This document shows positions 34,213 through 43,530 of a stretch of DNA of 64,000 bases, piece after piece. The stretch comes from JAHIQC01 sp964565645 (lineage in GTDB: Bacteria; Actinomycetota; Coriobacteriia; Anaerosomatales; JAHIQC01): positions 62,001 to 126,000 of the forward strand of contig CAZMFQ010000001.1 of assembly GCA_964565645.1 (NCBI GenBank), written 5' to 3'. The position numbers and the translations under genes are program-made. The notes below the pieces were generated by a model that had not been told where the DNA came from, searched no databases, and saw only the letters and a program-made list of their open reading frames with translations. Within the stretch, counting starts at the first letter, position 1; each line of letters opens with the position of its first letter.

Positions 34213-35550
34213 TTATCGCGGACGGATACCTACCTGCCAACTGAATGTGGGCGCTGCGGTGTCCGACACAAGCCGGGCACGAACCCGGGTCGCGCTGGTC
34301 GGCGTGAACGCAACCTGCCGCATGCCGTGCGAGTACGTCCGGCCCCCACCCAGCTGAGACCAGCGCGTGCCGTTCCAGGCATCGAAGCAGACCATGGCCC
34401 CGGACACTGGCGCACCCGCCTTGGTCGTGACTCGTGCGGTCAGAACCACGGGCGTGCCCCGCTTTGGCGTCGTCGTATTGGCCGTCAGAGCGCAGTTCGT
34501 CGTGAGCGAGGTGCTTCGCACCGAGGATTCGTGACCCTCCCAGTTCTCACTCCAGTACACGGCATTGCCGCTGAGTGCGAATCCGGTCAGCCAGGTGTAT
34601 CCACTCGTCACCTGTCGGCCGATCTCATAGGAGCCGCTCAGGACCGAGGGCGTGCCCGTCTGCTGCCGTACCCCGATGGTCTTTCCGCGTCCATACCACG
34701 TGTCGTTCATGCCTTCACGCCAGCCGGCTTCGGTCATCGTCCCGATCCTGTCGGCGCTGGTCCTTACGGATTGCGCCGCTCCCAGCGCAACCGTGGTCGG
34801 ATTCGACGCGGATAGATCGCTCCCCTCGAGCGGGGAGTTCCTGAACCAGTCATAGCCAAGGGGCAGGGTCTCGATCGCGGGCATCAACCAGGCAGCCCAG
34901 CGGTCATTGCCCGTGATCGCCGAGGTGGCCGGCCGCCCTAGCGCCGGCCCCTCCCCGATCACGGTGTCTGTGTCCTCCCCCAGACGACGTAGCCTGATGA
35001 GCATCGAGTCGCCCTGATAGTCGGTCCACGTCAGGTAGTCCCTGCCGACCGCGGGCGCAGCCTGCACGCCGTCGGCATTGACCGCCTGAGACAATATCCG
35101 CGTGGTGCAGTCGAACGTCCAGATATCCGGGTCGCCGTCTCTACTCGAGACGAACGCGATGGTGTCGTAGCCGGCGGATGGCTGCGATCCATATCCCAGA
35201 CTGGTCACGGCGCCGGTCTGAGTGTTGCGTGCCTCGATGACGGTTCCGGAGGCCGTGGCTCTACCAAACACCAGGTAGGGCGCTCCGTCACACAAGGCGG
35301 CGCCGCTGTTGGACTGACCCAGCCACACGCGCGCGCCCGTTGATATCCTCTGGATGTACATGTTGACGACACTTCCAGAGGTACTTGTCTGAGTGATGAG
35401 AAAGTCGCGGTTCACATCCACGACGGCCGCGGACCCCGGCTCATACGTCATCCCGGAATCGATGGCATACACTGAGGGCGTCCCGCCGAGAACGCTCGCG
35501 ACCAACAGCGCCAACGCAACGACGACAGATCGGACTGATGTGACACGCAT
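34213..35550 (-). CDS. Secreted TolB-like beta-propeller protein with C-terminal Ig-like domain
   Basis: 445 residues. The signal peptide VVVALALLVASVLGGTPSVYA ends near residue 29. The central part has propeller-style blades (TSLGYGSQPSAGYDTIAFVSSRDGDPDIWTFD, VGRDYLTWTDYQGDSMLIRL) of the kind found in TolB-like repeat proteins. The last ~100 residues (TANTTTPKRGTPVVLTARV, SGAMVCFDAWNGTRWSQLGGG) resemble an Ig-like or surface-exposed beta domain. No cell-wall anchor is visible. Specific function unknown; it lies near another secreted propeller protein, on the opposite strand. Confidence 0.75.
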   Translation of the reverse strand: MRVTSVRSVVVALALLVASVLGGTPSVYAIDSGMTYEPGSAAVVDVNRDFLITQTSTSGSVVNMYIQRISTGARVWLGQSNSGAALCDGAPYLVFGRATASGTVIEARNTQTGAVTSLGYGSQPSAGYDTIAFVSSRDGDPDIWTFDCTTRILSQAVNADGVQAAPAVGRDYLTWTDYQGDSMLIRLRRLGEDTDTVIGEGPALGRPATSAITGNDRWAAWLMPAIETLPLGYDWFRNSPLEGSDLSASNPTTVALGAAQSVRTSADRIGTMTEAGWREGMNDTWYGRGKTIGVRQQTGTPSVLSGSYEIGRQVTSGYTWLTGFALSGNAVYWSENWEGHESSVRSTSLTTNCALTANTTTPKRGTPVVLTARVTTKAGAPVSGAMVCFDAWNGTRWSQLGGGRTYSHGMRQVAFTPTSATRVRARLVSDTAAPTFSWQVGIRPR

Positions 35551-35801
35551 CTTCTTTCCCCCTTGTGCACGACTACACCTCGCAGTTCGAACCCGCGCGG
35601 CGTCTCGGTCCCCCCGAGTCGATCGGGCAGATCATATATCACCCAACGGGCCGGTTGGTGGTTCTGTCGGGCAGAACTTGCAGGTCGGCTGCCTCGATGG
35701 TTCCCGAAGACGCACCGATATCCACTCGCGAAAGGGTGGTCCCGCATGTTGGCTGCCGTATTCCGTTCGATGTTCGCGATCGCGAAGTCACACTCGGGTC
35801 G
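35551..35801. other. Non-coding gap between GNAT and secreted protein genes
   Basis: 251 bp without a supported gene. A minus-strand TATGAT within TGATATATGAT (35631-35644), about 85 bases before the start at 35550, may be a -10 box. A short CCAAC/GTTGG hairpin lies just upstream of it. Nothing else recognised. Confidence 0.35.
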
Positions 35802-36350
35802 CTAGGCGTTCCGACCCGACTTGATGCGGTAGAGGACATGGCGCCTGAGCGGATGCCCCGGAGCCAGCGCGGGGTGATCGAAATCGTCGGCCGGGTCGCG
35901 TGTCATACCCAGTCGCTCCATCACACGCGCCGAACGCACGTTGGACGGCACTGTGAAAGAAACGACCTCCTTGAGCCCGAGATTGTCGAAGCCGTAGGCG
36001 AGTGCCGCTCGGGCGGCCTCTGTGGCGTAACCCTTGTCCCATCGATCACGCGCAAGCCTCCAACCGACTTCGACGGCCGGAGTGAACGGGGCTTCAAATC
36101 CCACTCGCATCAAGCCGCAGGCCCCTATGAAGGGCGCGTCGCCGACGACTTCGATGGCCCAGGGCCCGTAGCCATGCTCACTGAAGTGGGCCTCGATCCG
36201 GTCGACAAGCATGTCGCTCTCCTCGGTGGTCAACATCGCCGGGAAGTAGCGCATGACATCCGGGTCGTCGTTCATCGCCGCGAAAGCCGTGCGGTCAGAA
36301 TCGCGCCAAGGCCGTAGGATGAGCCGCTCCGTGTGCAGAGTCGGTATCAA
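35802..36350 (-). CDS. GNAT family N-acetyltransferase (RimJ/RimL-like)
   Basis: 182 residues, beginning HTERLILRPWRDSDRTAFAAMNDDPDVMRYF, the N-terminus typical of RimL-type acetyltransferases. The acetyl-CoA site is spread over VGWRLARDRWDKGYATEAARAALAYGF, followed by VVSFTVPSNVRSARVMERLGM. The substrate is unknown: the branch includes ribosomal-protein and small-molecule acetyltransferases. Confidence 0.88.
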   Translation of the reverse strand: MIPTLHTERLILRPWRDSDRTAFAAMNDDPDVMRYFPAMLTTEESDMLVDRIEAHFSEHGYGPWAIEVVGDAPFIGACGLMRVGFEAPFTPAVEVGWRLARDRWDKGYATEAARAALAYGFDNLGLKEVVSFTVPSNVRSARVMERLGMTRDPADDFDHPALAPGHPLRRHVLYRIKSGRNA

Positions 36351-36355
36351 CGGAC

Positions 36356-36664
36356 TCAGCGGCCGCGAGTGTAGCTCGGCTTTGGTACACGGGTGCCGAG
36401 TTGACGCCAGTCTGTCTCGCGCACCTCGACGTGGTAGTGCTTCGCTGCCTTGCGTATGTTCTCGAAGGCAAGCTCTCGCTCATCGTCTGACACGCCGTCG
36501 AAGGACCTGAAGTCGGCGATCGCCTCGCGGACGTACCCGGCGCTCGTAAGCGGGACCTTGCGCTGCGCGGGAAACGCGAACGCCGAGTCAGGAAGCGCGC
36601 GCTCCTTCGCCTCCGAAAGCTTGCCGTGAGTGTCACGCGGTCGCCATGTCGTTGTCCGTGCCAT
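36356..36664 (-). CDS. DUF6582-like hypothetical protein
   Basis: 102 residues. The stretch LPDSAFAFPAQRKVPLTSAGYVREAIADFRSFDGVSDDERELAFENIRKAAKHYHVEV matches the pattern I recall for DUF6582 proteins, which occur in phage-like and actinobacterial settings. No membrane segment. It precedes the GNAT gene by 5 bp, so they may share a transcript. Function unknown. Confidence 0.7.
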   Translation of the reverse strand: MARTTTWRPRDTHGKLSEAKERALPDSAFAFPAQRKVPLTSAGYVREAIADFRSFDGVSDDERELAFENIRKAAKHYHVEVRETDWRQLGTRVPKPSYTRGR

Positions 36665-36764
36665 GTTGAAGCCTCGTTCCTGGTATGTGTGTGGACGCCA
36701 TCCGCATGGGCGCCGTCATGGACAGGGTGTAGATACCCCATCGCGCAGGACTCAAGGGATGTGG

Positions 36765-37460
36765 TCAGACCGACGGAGCTCCGTCAGGCTGGATCGCGCT
36801 CTCCCCCGCAGTACGGATCGCGTTCATCGCCGCGACCGGGTCTTCGGCACCATATACAGCGCTACCCGCCACGAAACAGCGGGCGCCAGCAGCAGCCACG
36901 AGCGGAGCGGTGGTCACATCTATGCCACCATCGATCTGGATGAGCGGGCTGACACCCTCCTCGGCGCACATGCCCACGAGAGTGCGGCACTTGTCGACGA
37001 TCCGCGGGATGAACGCCTGCCCGCCAAAGCCGGGGTTCACGCTCATGAGCAGGACCATGTCGGCCATCACGAGGACATCGCGAACCGTCTCGACGGGCGT
37101 GCCGGGATTGAGCGAGACCCCGGCCTTCGCTCCGGCTGCACGGATCGACTGGAGCACACGGTGCAGGTGATCACAGGCCTCGACGTGCACGGTCACCCAA
37201 TCCGCCCCCGCATCCAGATACCACTGCACGGTCCAGTCGGCGTTATCGATCATGAGATGCACGTCGAGAGGCGTGTCCGTGACGCGCTTGAGGGCCTTGA
37301 CGATGGGCGGGCCGATGGTGAGGTTCGGTACGAAGTGGCCGTCCATGACATCGACGTGGATGAAGTCCGCGCCGCCGTCAGCGATCATACGGACGTCATC
37401 GCCGAGCTTGGCGAAATCCGCCGAGAGGATCGACGGTGCCATAAGGATACGGTCAGACAT
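36765..37460 (-). CDS. rpe: Ribulose-phosphate 3-epimerase
   Basis: 231 residues of a TIM barrel. MAPSILSADFAKLGDDVRMI, HVDVMDGHFVPNLTIGPP with the catalytic Asp and metal His, DVHLMIDNAD, LMSVNPGFGGQ and IQIDGGIDVTTAPLVAAAGA are all as expected. It interconverts ribulose 5-phosphate and xylulose 5-phosphate. It is the last gene of the long minus-strand run, 104 bp after gpsA. Confidence 0.96.
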   Translation of the reverse strand: MSDRILMAPSILSADFAKLGDDVRMIADGGADFIHVDVMDGHFVPNLTIGPPIVKALKRVTDTPLDVHLMIDNADWTVQWYLDAGADWVTVHVEACDHLHRVLQSIRAAGAKAGVSLNPGTPVETVRDVLVMADMVLLMSVNPGFGGQAFIPRIVDKCRTLVGMCAEEGVSPLIQIDGGIDVTTAPLVAAAGARCFVAGSAVYGAEDPVAAMNAIRTAGESAIQPDGAPSV

Positions 37461-37564
37461 GCGCGCTCCCCTGCATCACCCGGACGTTCACGGACAGCGT
37501 AACGCAAAGACCGGATGCGCGCCGAACGCGACCGGCGAACGAGCCTGACGGTCGGCGTAGAACC

Positions 37565-38581
37565 TCAGTCCTCGACGAGACCCATGCCGTGCCACTCGTC
37601 CCGGGCCTCGCGACCCATGAGCGCGTCAGTCGCATCCGAGAGCGGTGCGCCCTCGTGCAGGATGCCGCGCACCTGCCGCGTTATCGGCAACTCGACGCCT
37701 TCTCGCTTGGCGAGCTCGTCGACAGACACACAACTGAAGGCGCCCTCGGCGATCATGTGCATCTCGGCTTCGTAGCTTGCAACGGTGCCACCGCGGGCCA
37801 CGTGCTCCCCCAGCCCCCTGTTGCGGCTGTGGCGGGATGTGCAGGTCGCAATGAGGTCGCCCACGCCGGCCAGGCCCATGTAGGTGAGCGGGTTCGCGCC
37901 GAGATGGCTGCCGAGCCGTGCCATCTCAGCCAGGCCGCGGGTCATCAGCGTCGCCTTGGTGTTGTCGCCGTAGCCAAGACCGTCGGACATCCCGGCGGCC
38001 ACAGCGATGACGTTCTTGGCGGCCCCGCACAGCTCGACACCCACGACATCGGGGTTGGTGTACACGCGGAACGAACGGGTCATGAACGCGTCCTGGAACA
38101 GACGACCGACGTTCTCCTCGTACGAGGCGACGACCGTCGCGGACGGGACGCCCTTGCTTACTTCCTCTGCATGGTTCGGCCCGGAGAGACCGGCGATGCG
38201 CTCACGGCCGCCCAGCACGTCCTCGAGCACCTCAGTCATGAGCATGAAGGTGCCGTTCTCGACACCCTTGGACAGGATCACGATCGGGACCGTGGAGCCG
38301 AGGTACGGACGCATGGCCTCTGCGGTCGAGCGGACACCGATGCTCGGGGTCACCATCACGACCGCTTCCGCCCCCGCAACGGCCCGGTCGATCTCGGGTG
38401 TCGCCGTGACAGAGGGCGGAAGCACGATGTCTTTGAGGTAGAGCGGGTTGTGACGGGTCTCGTTCACGCCCTCGGCGATCTCGGGCTCACGCGCCCAAAG
38501 ACCGACGTCATGGCCCTTGTTGCCCAGGAGCCACGAGACCGCGGTGCCCCACGAGCCCGCTCCGATGACAGCGACGCGCAT
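37565..38581 (-). CDS. gpsA: Glycerol-3-phosphate dehydrogenase [NAD(P)+]
   Basis: 338 residues. The Rossmann start AVIGAGSWGTAVSWLLG, LSKGVENG, LSGPNHAEEVSKGVPSATVVA, the catalytic Lys in AAKNVIAVAAGMSDGLGYGDNTKA and TSRHSRNRGLGEHVARG identify it. It makes sn-glycerol 3-phosphate for phospholipids. Its ATG shares one base with the plsY stop (TAATG), so the two steps of phosphatidate synthesis are coupled. Confidence 0.97.
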   Translation of the reverse strand: MRVAVIGAGSWGTAVSWLLGNKGHDVGLWAREPEIAEGVNETRHNPLYLKDIVLPPSVTATPEIDRAVAGAEAVVMVTPSIGVRSTAEAMRPYLGSTVPIVILSKGVENGTFMLMTEVLEDVLGGRERIAGLSGPNHAEEVSKGVPSATVVASYEENVGRLFQDAFMTRSFRVYTNPDVVGVELCGAAKNVIAVAAGMSDGLGYGDNTKATLMTRGLAEMARLGSHLGANPLTYMGLAGVGDLIATCTSRHSRNRGLGEHVARGGTVASYEAEMHMIAEGAFSCVSVDELAKREGVELPITRQVRGILHEGAPLSDATDALMGREARDEWHGMGLVED

Positions 38582-39291
38582 TATGAGTCCTCCTCGGCGG
38601 ATATGTCGGTGGAAGCCGGATCCTCCGGGGTGACGACCGTGATATCGGTCGGCTCCTCGGCTGCCGGACGCTTGAAAGCCAGTTTAGACTCTTCGCCGCG
38701 ATACAGGCGCACCATGTTGGTCCGGTGCCGCCACAGGACCGTCGCCGCGATCAGGAACCCGGCGAGAACGACAGCGGGGCGGTCTCGGTAGAAGGATACA
38801 CACACGATCGGATACAGGATCGCGGCGCAGATCGAACCGAGTGACACGTATCGCGTGGCGAGCGATACGCCGACCAGCGTGAAGAACAGGAACGGCCACG
38901 CGAGCGGGGTGATGAACAGCAACGCGCCCGCGGCTGTGGCGACACCCTTGCCGCCACGGAAGCGGATGTAGGGTGAGTACGAATGGCCGGCGACCGCCGC
39001 CATCGCGGCGACGATGAGCAGCCAGTCCCGCTGCAGCGGGACGAACTCCGCGGGCGTGAGCAGCGCAGCGAGCCCGACCGCGGCCGATCCTTTGGCGATG
39101 TCCAGGACGGCGACCGCAAGGCCAGCCTTCCAGCCCAACACCCGGTAGACGTTCGTCGCACCGAGGTTGCCAGAACCCTCTTGCCGCAGGTCGACCTTGT
39201 AGAAGGCCTTGCCCACGATCAGAGCGAACGGTACCGCTCCGACGAGATACGAACCGATGAGTATGAGGATGACCCTGAGAGCCAACTCCAC
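38581..39291 (-). CDS. plsY: Glycerol-3-phosphate acyltransferase PlsY
   Basis: 236 residues with five membrane helices. Family motifs: GSYLVGAVPFALIVGKAFYKVDLRQEGSGNLGATNVYRVLGWK, and AGHSYSPYIRFRGGKGVATAAGAL. The C-terminal extension (about 30 residues, acidic) is longer than in many PlsY. It acylates G3P with acyl-phosphate; the matching plsX is not in the window. Seven bp after der. Confidence 0.94.
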   Translation of the reverse strand: MELALRVILILIGSYLVGAVPFALIVGKAFYKVDLRQEGSGNLGATNVYRVLGWKAGLAVAVLDIAKGSAAVGLAALLTPAEFVPLQRDWLLIVAAMAAVAGHSYSPYIRFRGGKGVATAAGALLFITPLAWPFLFFTLVGVSLATRYVSLGSICAAILYPIVCVSFYRDRPAVVLAGFLIAATVLWRHRTNMVRLYRGEESKLAFKRPAAEEPTDITVVTPEDPASTDISAEEDS

Positions 39292-39298
39292 GTGAGCG

Positions 39299-40606
39299 TC
39301 AGTCCTTCTTCTTGAACTTGATGGTGATCGGCGTGCCGGTCAGGTCGAACGCGTCCCGCATGCGGTTCTCGAGATAGCGCTTGAACTGGTCCGAGGCCAG
39401 CTTGGGATGGTTCGCGAAGAACGTGAACCCGGGAGGGTTCTGGTGGGTCTGTGTCACGTAGTTGACCCGAAGCGTCATGGCGCCCTTGCTCACGGTGTGT
39501 CCGAAATCGCGCAGTTCGGTCAGGAGCTTGTTGAGCGCGCTCGTGGGGATGACCTTGGTGTACGCGCGGTAGCAGGTGTCGATGGTGTCGTAGACACGGT
39601 GGACACGCTGACCGGTGAGCGCGCTCACGCGGATGACCGGCGCGTAGTCGACGAAGCCGAGCTTCTCCTGACGCTGGTACTTGAGTTCCTCGCGCTGCTC
39701 TTCGTCGTTGATGAGGTCCCATTTGTTCATGACTATGGCCAGGCCGCAGCCACGCTCCTCGGCGAATCGGGCGATGCGCTGGTCCTGATCGGTGACGCCG
39801 ATGGTCGAGTCGATGATGAGCAGGGCGACATCGGCATTGTCGATCGCGCGCATGGCACGCACGAAGCCGTAGTACTCGACGTCCTCGTCGATCTGCGACT
39901 TGCGGCGAAGGCCGGCGGTGTCCACGAAGCGGTACAGGCGCCCCTCGTGCTCCACGGTCGCGTCGAGCGTGTCGCGTGTGGTACCCGCGACGTCGGAGAC
40001 GATGGCGCGCTCCCTCCCGATGAGGCGGTTGAGCATCGAGGACTTGCCCGCGTTCGGTCGACCTATGATCGCGACGCTGATCGCGTCGGTCTCGGCGTGC
40101 GGCTCCTGTGCAGGAAGCGCCTCCACCAGGGCGTCGAGCAGGTCGCCGGTGCCGTGGCCGTGCGTGGCCGAGACCGGCCAGGGCTCGCCGAGGCCGAGCG
40201 ACCAGAACTCGTGGACGGCCGAATCGTCGTTGGGGGTGTCGGACTTGTTGACCACGAGGAAGATCGGCTTCTCCACCCGCTTGAGAAGCCGGGCGACCTG
40301 GACGTCCTCGTCCATGACGCCGGTCTTGCCGTCGACAAGGACGACGATGACGTCGGCCTCCTCGGCCGCAACCAGTGCCTGGGACTTGATCGACTCCGCG
40401 AACGGGTCGTCCGCGGCGTGCTCGATGCCGCCGGTGTCGATGAGCATGAAGTCGCGCCCGTTCCAGTCCGCGTGGTGATAGCTGCGGTCACGGGTCACCC
40501 CACGCTGCTCGTGGACGATGGCGTCGGCGGTCTGTGCTATGCGATTGACGAGCGTGGACTTGCCCACGTTGGGGCGACCCACGACTGCGACGATGGGCAG
40601 CGCCAT
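39299..40606 (-). CDS. der: Ribosome-associated GTPase Der (EngA)
   Basis: 435 residues from ATG 40606 (MALPIVAVVGRPNVGKST), nine bases after GAAGAGG; a GTG at 40615 lies too close to that site. Two G domains are clear: GRPNVGKSTLVNRI ... DTGGI ... NKSD, and GRPNAGKSSMLNRLIGRERAIVSDVAGTTRDTLD ... DTAGLRRK ... NKWD. The KH-like C-terminus follows (VNYVTQTHQNPPGFTFFANHP). Needed for 50S assembly. Confidence 0.97.
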   Translation of the reverse strand: MALPIVAVVGRPNVGKSTLVNRIAQTADAIVHEQRGVTRDRSYHHADWNGRDFMLIDTGGIEHAADDPFAESIKSQALVAAEEADVIVVLVDGKTGVMDEDVQVARLLKRVEKPIFLVVNKSDTPNDDSAVHEFWSLGLGEPWPVSATHGHGTGDLLDALVEALPAQEPHAETDAISVAIIGRPNAGKSSMLNRLIGRERAIVSDVAGTTRDTLDATVEHEGRLYRFVDTAGLRRKSQIDEDVEYYGFVRAMRAIDNADVALLIIDSTIGVTDQDQRIARFAEERGCGLAIVMNKWDLINDEEQREELKYQRQEKLGFVDYAPVIRVSALTGQRVHRVYDTIDTCYRAYTKVIPTSALNKLLTELRDFGHTVSKGAMTLRVNYVTQTHQNPPGFTFFANHPKLASDQFKRYLENRMRDAFDLTGTPITIKFKKKD

Positions 40607-40611
40607 CGCGC

Positions 40612-42003
40612 TCACCTCTTCTTGTCTGAGTCGGATGCGGCGGCGAGAAGGCCCTGGAGCAGTCCGCCGGCGTCACAGGATACCAGACGGATGTCCGCAC
40701 CGCTGCGCTCGCGCATCTGGGAGAGCGTCATGTCGTCGAGGGTCAGGCCGTCGGCGTTGAGTACAACGTCGGGCAGGAGGTAGACCCCTTCGTGGGGATG
40801 CTTCTCGATGGCCTCGACGATGTCGATGCCCGTGAGCAGGCCGGTGACGCTCACGTTCCCGCCGAAGAAGCGGTTGCCGACGGCGAGAAGCCGCACCCGA
40901 CCGACTCCTTCGCAGGCCTGCAGCGCTCCTGCGAGCGTGGTCGCCGCCATCACGCCGGTGATGAGCGTGACGGACTCGGCCTCGGCCGGAAGTGCGGCCA
41001 GCGCCTCCCCGATCCGCTCGCGGGAGTCCATCACGTCGTCGACGAAGCTGCGAACGAGCCCGATACCGTTCTCGTACTGGGGGTAGTCGTCGTACCACTC
41101 GGTCTTGGGGAACGGGGCCCGGGCATTGAGATAGAACTCGTCGGCCAGGTGTACCCAGGTCACGCCGTCGCGCTCGCGCATCGCGAACTGCCAGCGCTGG
41201 ACCTGCTCGATGACCATGGCGGCGGCGATCCGGTCCTCGTAACCCTCGGTGAACGTCAGCTGGTGGCGCGTATAGCCGAGCGGCACGACACCCACGCTCG
41301 CAACGCACTCACGCTCTGCGAGCCACGTGAGCGTGCGGTCGAGCTCCTCGGCGTCGTTGACACCGGGCACGAGCACGATCTGGACGTGCAGGTCGATCCC
41401 GGACTCGAGCAGCTGGTCGAACCGCTCGAGCGCGCGGTCCTCATGCGCGCACACGAGCCTTGCCCGGACCTCCGGGTCGACCGCGTGCAACGAGACATAC
41501 AGCGGCGAGAGGTGCTGCTCGCCGATGCGTGTCACGTCGGCGTCCGAGAGATTGGTGAGCGAGATGAAGTTGCCCTGAATGAAGCTCAAGCGGAAATCGT
41601 CGTCCCGCAGGTAGAGCGCGGGACGCAGCCCCGGGGGCAACTGGGCCATGAAGCAGAAGGCACACGCGTTGCGGCACGTGCGAACGCGGTCGAACAGCGC
41701 GTCGGAGAACCCGATCCCCCAGCCCTCGCCGCTCTCGCGCGTGATGAGCACATCGACCGGGGCGGCCTCTGCACCATCGGCCTCCGTGCGGAGGACCGAC
41801 AACGAGGCCTCGGGGCCGTCCGCGTACCACTGCCAGTCGATCACGTCGGCGATCGGCACCCCGTCGACCGCTACGATCCGGTCGCCCGCGACGATGCCCG
41901 CACGCTGCGCCGGTGAGCCGGACTCCACCGATTCGACGCGCCCTCCTGAACCGGCGGGGACGTCCGATCCGTAGACCGCGTTGCGTGTGGCCGAGGAGTC
42001 CAT
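40612..42003 (-). CDS. DUF512 family radical SAM protein with N-terminal PDZ-like domain
   Basis: 463 residues from ATG 42003 (MDSSATRNAVYGSDVP). Residues about 20-60 form a PDZ-like module (ESGSPAQRAGIVAGDRIVAVDGVPI). A CX3CX2C cluster site (CRNACAFC) is followed by FMAQLPPGLRPALYLRDDDFRLSFIQGNFISLTNL and LSPLYVSLHAVDPEVRARL, typical of the DUF512 radical SAM group. The rest includes LITGVMAATTLAGAL and GGNVSVTGLLTG. It sits directly before der, as in many Actinobacteria and Firmicutes. Reaction not known. Confidence 0.9.
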   Translation of the reverse strand: MDSSATRNAVYGSDVPAGSGGRVESVESGSPAQRAGIVAGDRIVAVDGVPIADVIDWQWYADGPEASLSVLRTEADGAEAAPVDVLITRESGEGWGIGFSDALFDRVRTCRNACAFCFMAQLPPGLRPALYLRDDDFRLSFIQGNFISLTNLSDADVTRIGEQHLSPLYVSLHAVDPEVRARLVCAHEDRALERFDQLLESGIDLHVQIVLVPGVNDAEELDRTLTWLAERECVASVGVVPLGYTRHQLTFTEGYEDRIAAAMVIEQVQRWQFAMRERDGVTWVHLADEFYLNARAPFPKTEWYDDYPQYENGIGLVRSFVDDVMDSRERIGEALAALPAEAESVTLITGVMAATTLAGALQACEGVGRVRLLAVGNRFFGGNVSVTGLLTGIDIVEAIEKHPHEGVYLLPDVVLNADGLTLDDMTLSQMRERSGADIRLVSCDAGGLLQGLLAAASDSDKKR

Positions 42004-42005
42004 CC

Positions 42006-42839
42006 CTACCCCATCGCCTCGACGGCCGCGATGACACCCTGCATCTGTTTGTCGGGAGTCGACGCACCCGCGGTCACACCCACCGAGGCCGCATCCGCGA
42101 ACCACGCCGGGTCGAGCTCCTCGGCGGTCTCCACATGATGCGTGCGAGGATTGACCGCGGAGCAGATCTCCACGAGGCGCGTGGTGTTGCCGGAGTTGTG
42201 CCCGCCCACGACCACGACGACGTCCACCTGACGCGCGAGTTCCTCGGCTGAGAGCTGGCGCTGAACGGTGGCGGAGCAGATGGTGTTGAACACGCGCAGC
42301 TCGCGCACGCGCGGGAGCACGGCGTCGACCACCTCGGCGAGGCGCGAGGCGGACTGCGTGGTCTGCACCACGATGCCGACGCGCTTGGAAGGCAGCCGCT
42401 CCGGCAGCTCCGCGGCCGACTGCACCACGAGCACCTCGCCGCCGGCGTGCGCCATGATGCCCTCGACCTCAGGGTGGTCGGCCTCGCCGACGATGATGAC
42501 GGCGTACCCGCCGTGACGCAGCTCCTCGGCGGCCTCGTGCGCCTTGCTCACGTGCGGACAGGTGGCGTCGACGACGTCGAGGCCCTTCTCGCGCGCACGG
42601 GCGATGATCGTGGGATCGACGCCGTGGCTGCGGATGACGAGGATGCCGTCGTCGGCCTCCTCGAGGCAGCCGGCCACCTCGACGCCGGCCTCGCGCAGAT
42701 CGGCGACCGCTTGGGGATTGTGGATGAGCGGTCCGAGCGTGTGCACCGAACTGCCGCGCGCGGCGGCCTCCTCGGCCATCTTGAGAGCACGCTCCACGCC
42801 GTAGCAGACGCCCGCGTGACGGGCCACCTCGACTCGCAT
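42006..42839 (-). CDS. ispH: 4-hydroxy-3-methylbut-2-enyl diphosphate reductase
   Basis: 277 residues from ATG 42839 (MRVEVARHAGVCYGVERA), with GGGAG five bases upstream. The frame runs open for another 115 codons, but that part is antisense-style noise over plsC. Three cluster cysteines are present: C12 in AGVCYGV, DATCPHVSKAHEAA, and FNTICSATVQRQ. Also HSVHTLGPLIHNP-like (VHTLGPLIHNPQAV), EADHPEVEGI, and GGHNSGNTTRLVEIC. Last step of the MEP isoprenoid pathway. Confidence 0.96.
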   Translation of the reverse strand: MRVEVARHAGVCYGVERALKMAEEAAARGSSVHTLGPLIHNPQAVADLREAGVEVAGCLEEADDGILVIRSHGVDPTIIARAREKGLDVVDATCPHVSKAHEAAEELRHGGYAVIIVGEADHPEVEGIMAHAGGEVLVVQSAAELPERLPSKRVGIVVQTTQSASRLAEVVDAVLPRVRELRVFNTICSATVQRQLSAEELARQVDVVVVVGGHNSGNTTRLVEICSAVNPRTHHVETAEELDPAWFADAASVGVTAGASTPDKQMQGVIAAVEAMG

Positions 42840-42852
42840 CCGCACTCCCTTC

Positions 42853-43530
42853 CTAGCCCTGCGCGGGACCGGACGCACCGGACCGCGCCGCGTCGAGCTC
42901 CGCGGCGATGCGCCGCATGACCTCGGCAGTGAGCATCTCCATACGCGCCTTGCGATCACCGACGGCCTCGTCGATGTCCGCGAATGCGATGGGCTCGCCA
43001 TAGCGGATCGTGATCCTGACCAGACGCGGGAACCGCGCACCCTTGGGCATGATGCGGTCCGTGCCTGCGATCCCGACCGGCACCAGCGGCACCCCCGCAC
43101 GCATCGCGATGAACGCGGCGCCCTGCTGGCCCTCGCCCATCCCCTCGCGCTTGCGGGTCCCTTCGGGGAATATGCCCACGAGTTCACCGCGCTTGAGCAA
43201 CTCGGTCGCCGAGGAGATCGCGGCGCGGTCAGCCTCGCCCCTGCGCACGGGAAACGCCCACAGCCGCGGCAGGCCCCATGCGATCAGGCCACGCTCGAAC
43301 AGCTCGCTCTTGGCCATGAAATGGCACTGCCGAGGAGCCGCGCACCACAGCAACGCCGGGTCCGCGTAGGAGACATGGTTGCCGGCGAGTATCGCGCCAG
43401 TGGCGGGGATGTTCTCCTCGCCGATGATGCGCACCCGGAACAACGCGAGCAGCAGCTTGCCGGCCGTCGCCCGGATCAGACGCGCCATTCGAAATGTCCT
43501 GGGGTCGGCAAGCACCTCAGGGGCGCTCAT
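42853..43530 (-). CDS. plsC: 1-acyl-sn-glycerol-3-phosphate acyltransferase
   Basis: 225 residues. Acyltransferase block I reads NHVSYADP (HX4D), block II GEADR region, block III FPEGTRKREG and block IV PLVPVGIAGTDRIMP. An N-terminal hydrophobic stretch (LLALFRVRII) may associate it with the membrane. Its ATGA overlaps the cmk stop by 4 bp. It makes phosphatidate from lysophosphatidate. Confidence 0.9.
   Translation of the reverse strand: MSAPEVLADPRTFRMARLIRATAGKLLLALFRVRIIGEENIPATGAILAGNHVSYADPALLWCAAPRQCHFMAKSELFERGLIAWGLPRLWAFPVRRGEADRAAISSATELLKRGELVGIFPEGTRKREGMGEGQQGAAFIAMRAGVPLVPVGIAGTDRIMPKGARFPRLVRITIRYGEPIAFADIDEAVGDRKARMEMLTAEVMRRIAAELDAARSGASGPAQG

Noticed and set aside
34205..34223. 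Hairpin GTCCGCG/CGCGGAC between convergent genes as a terminator
   Set aside because: The stem lies over the stop codon of the minus-strand gene and no T run follows, so a terminator cannot be supported.
42840..43187. N-terminal extension of ispH by about 115 codons
   Set aside because: The extension overlaps plsC out of frame and is Arg/Ser-rich. The family start MRVEVARHAGVCYG with a ribosome site is at 42839.
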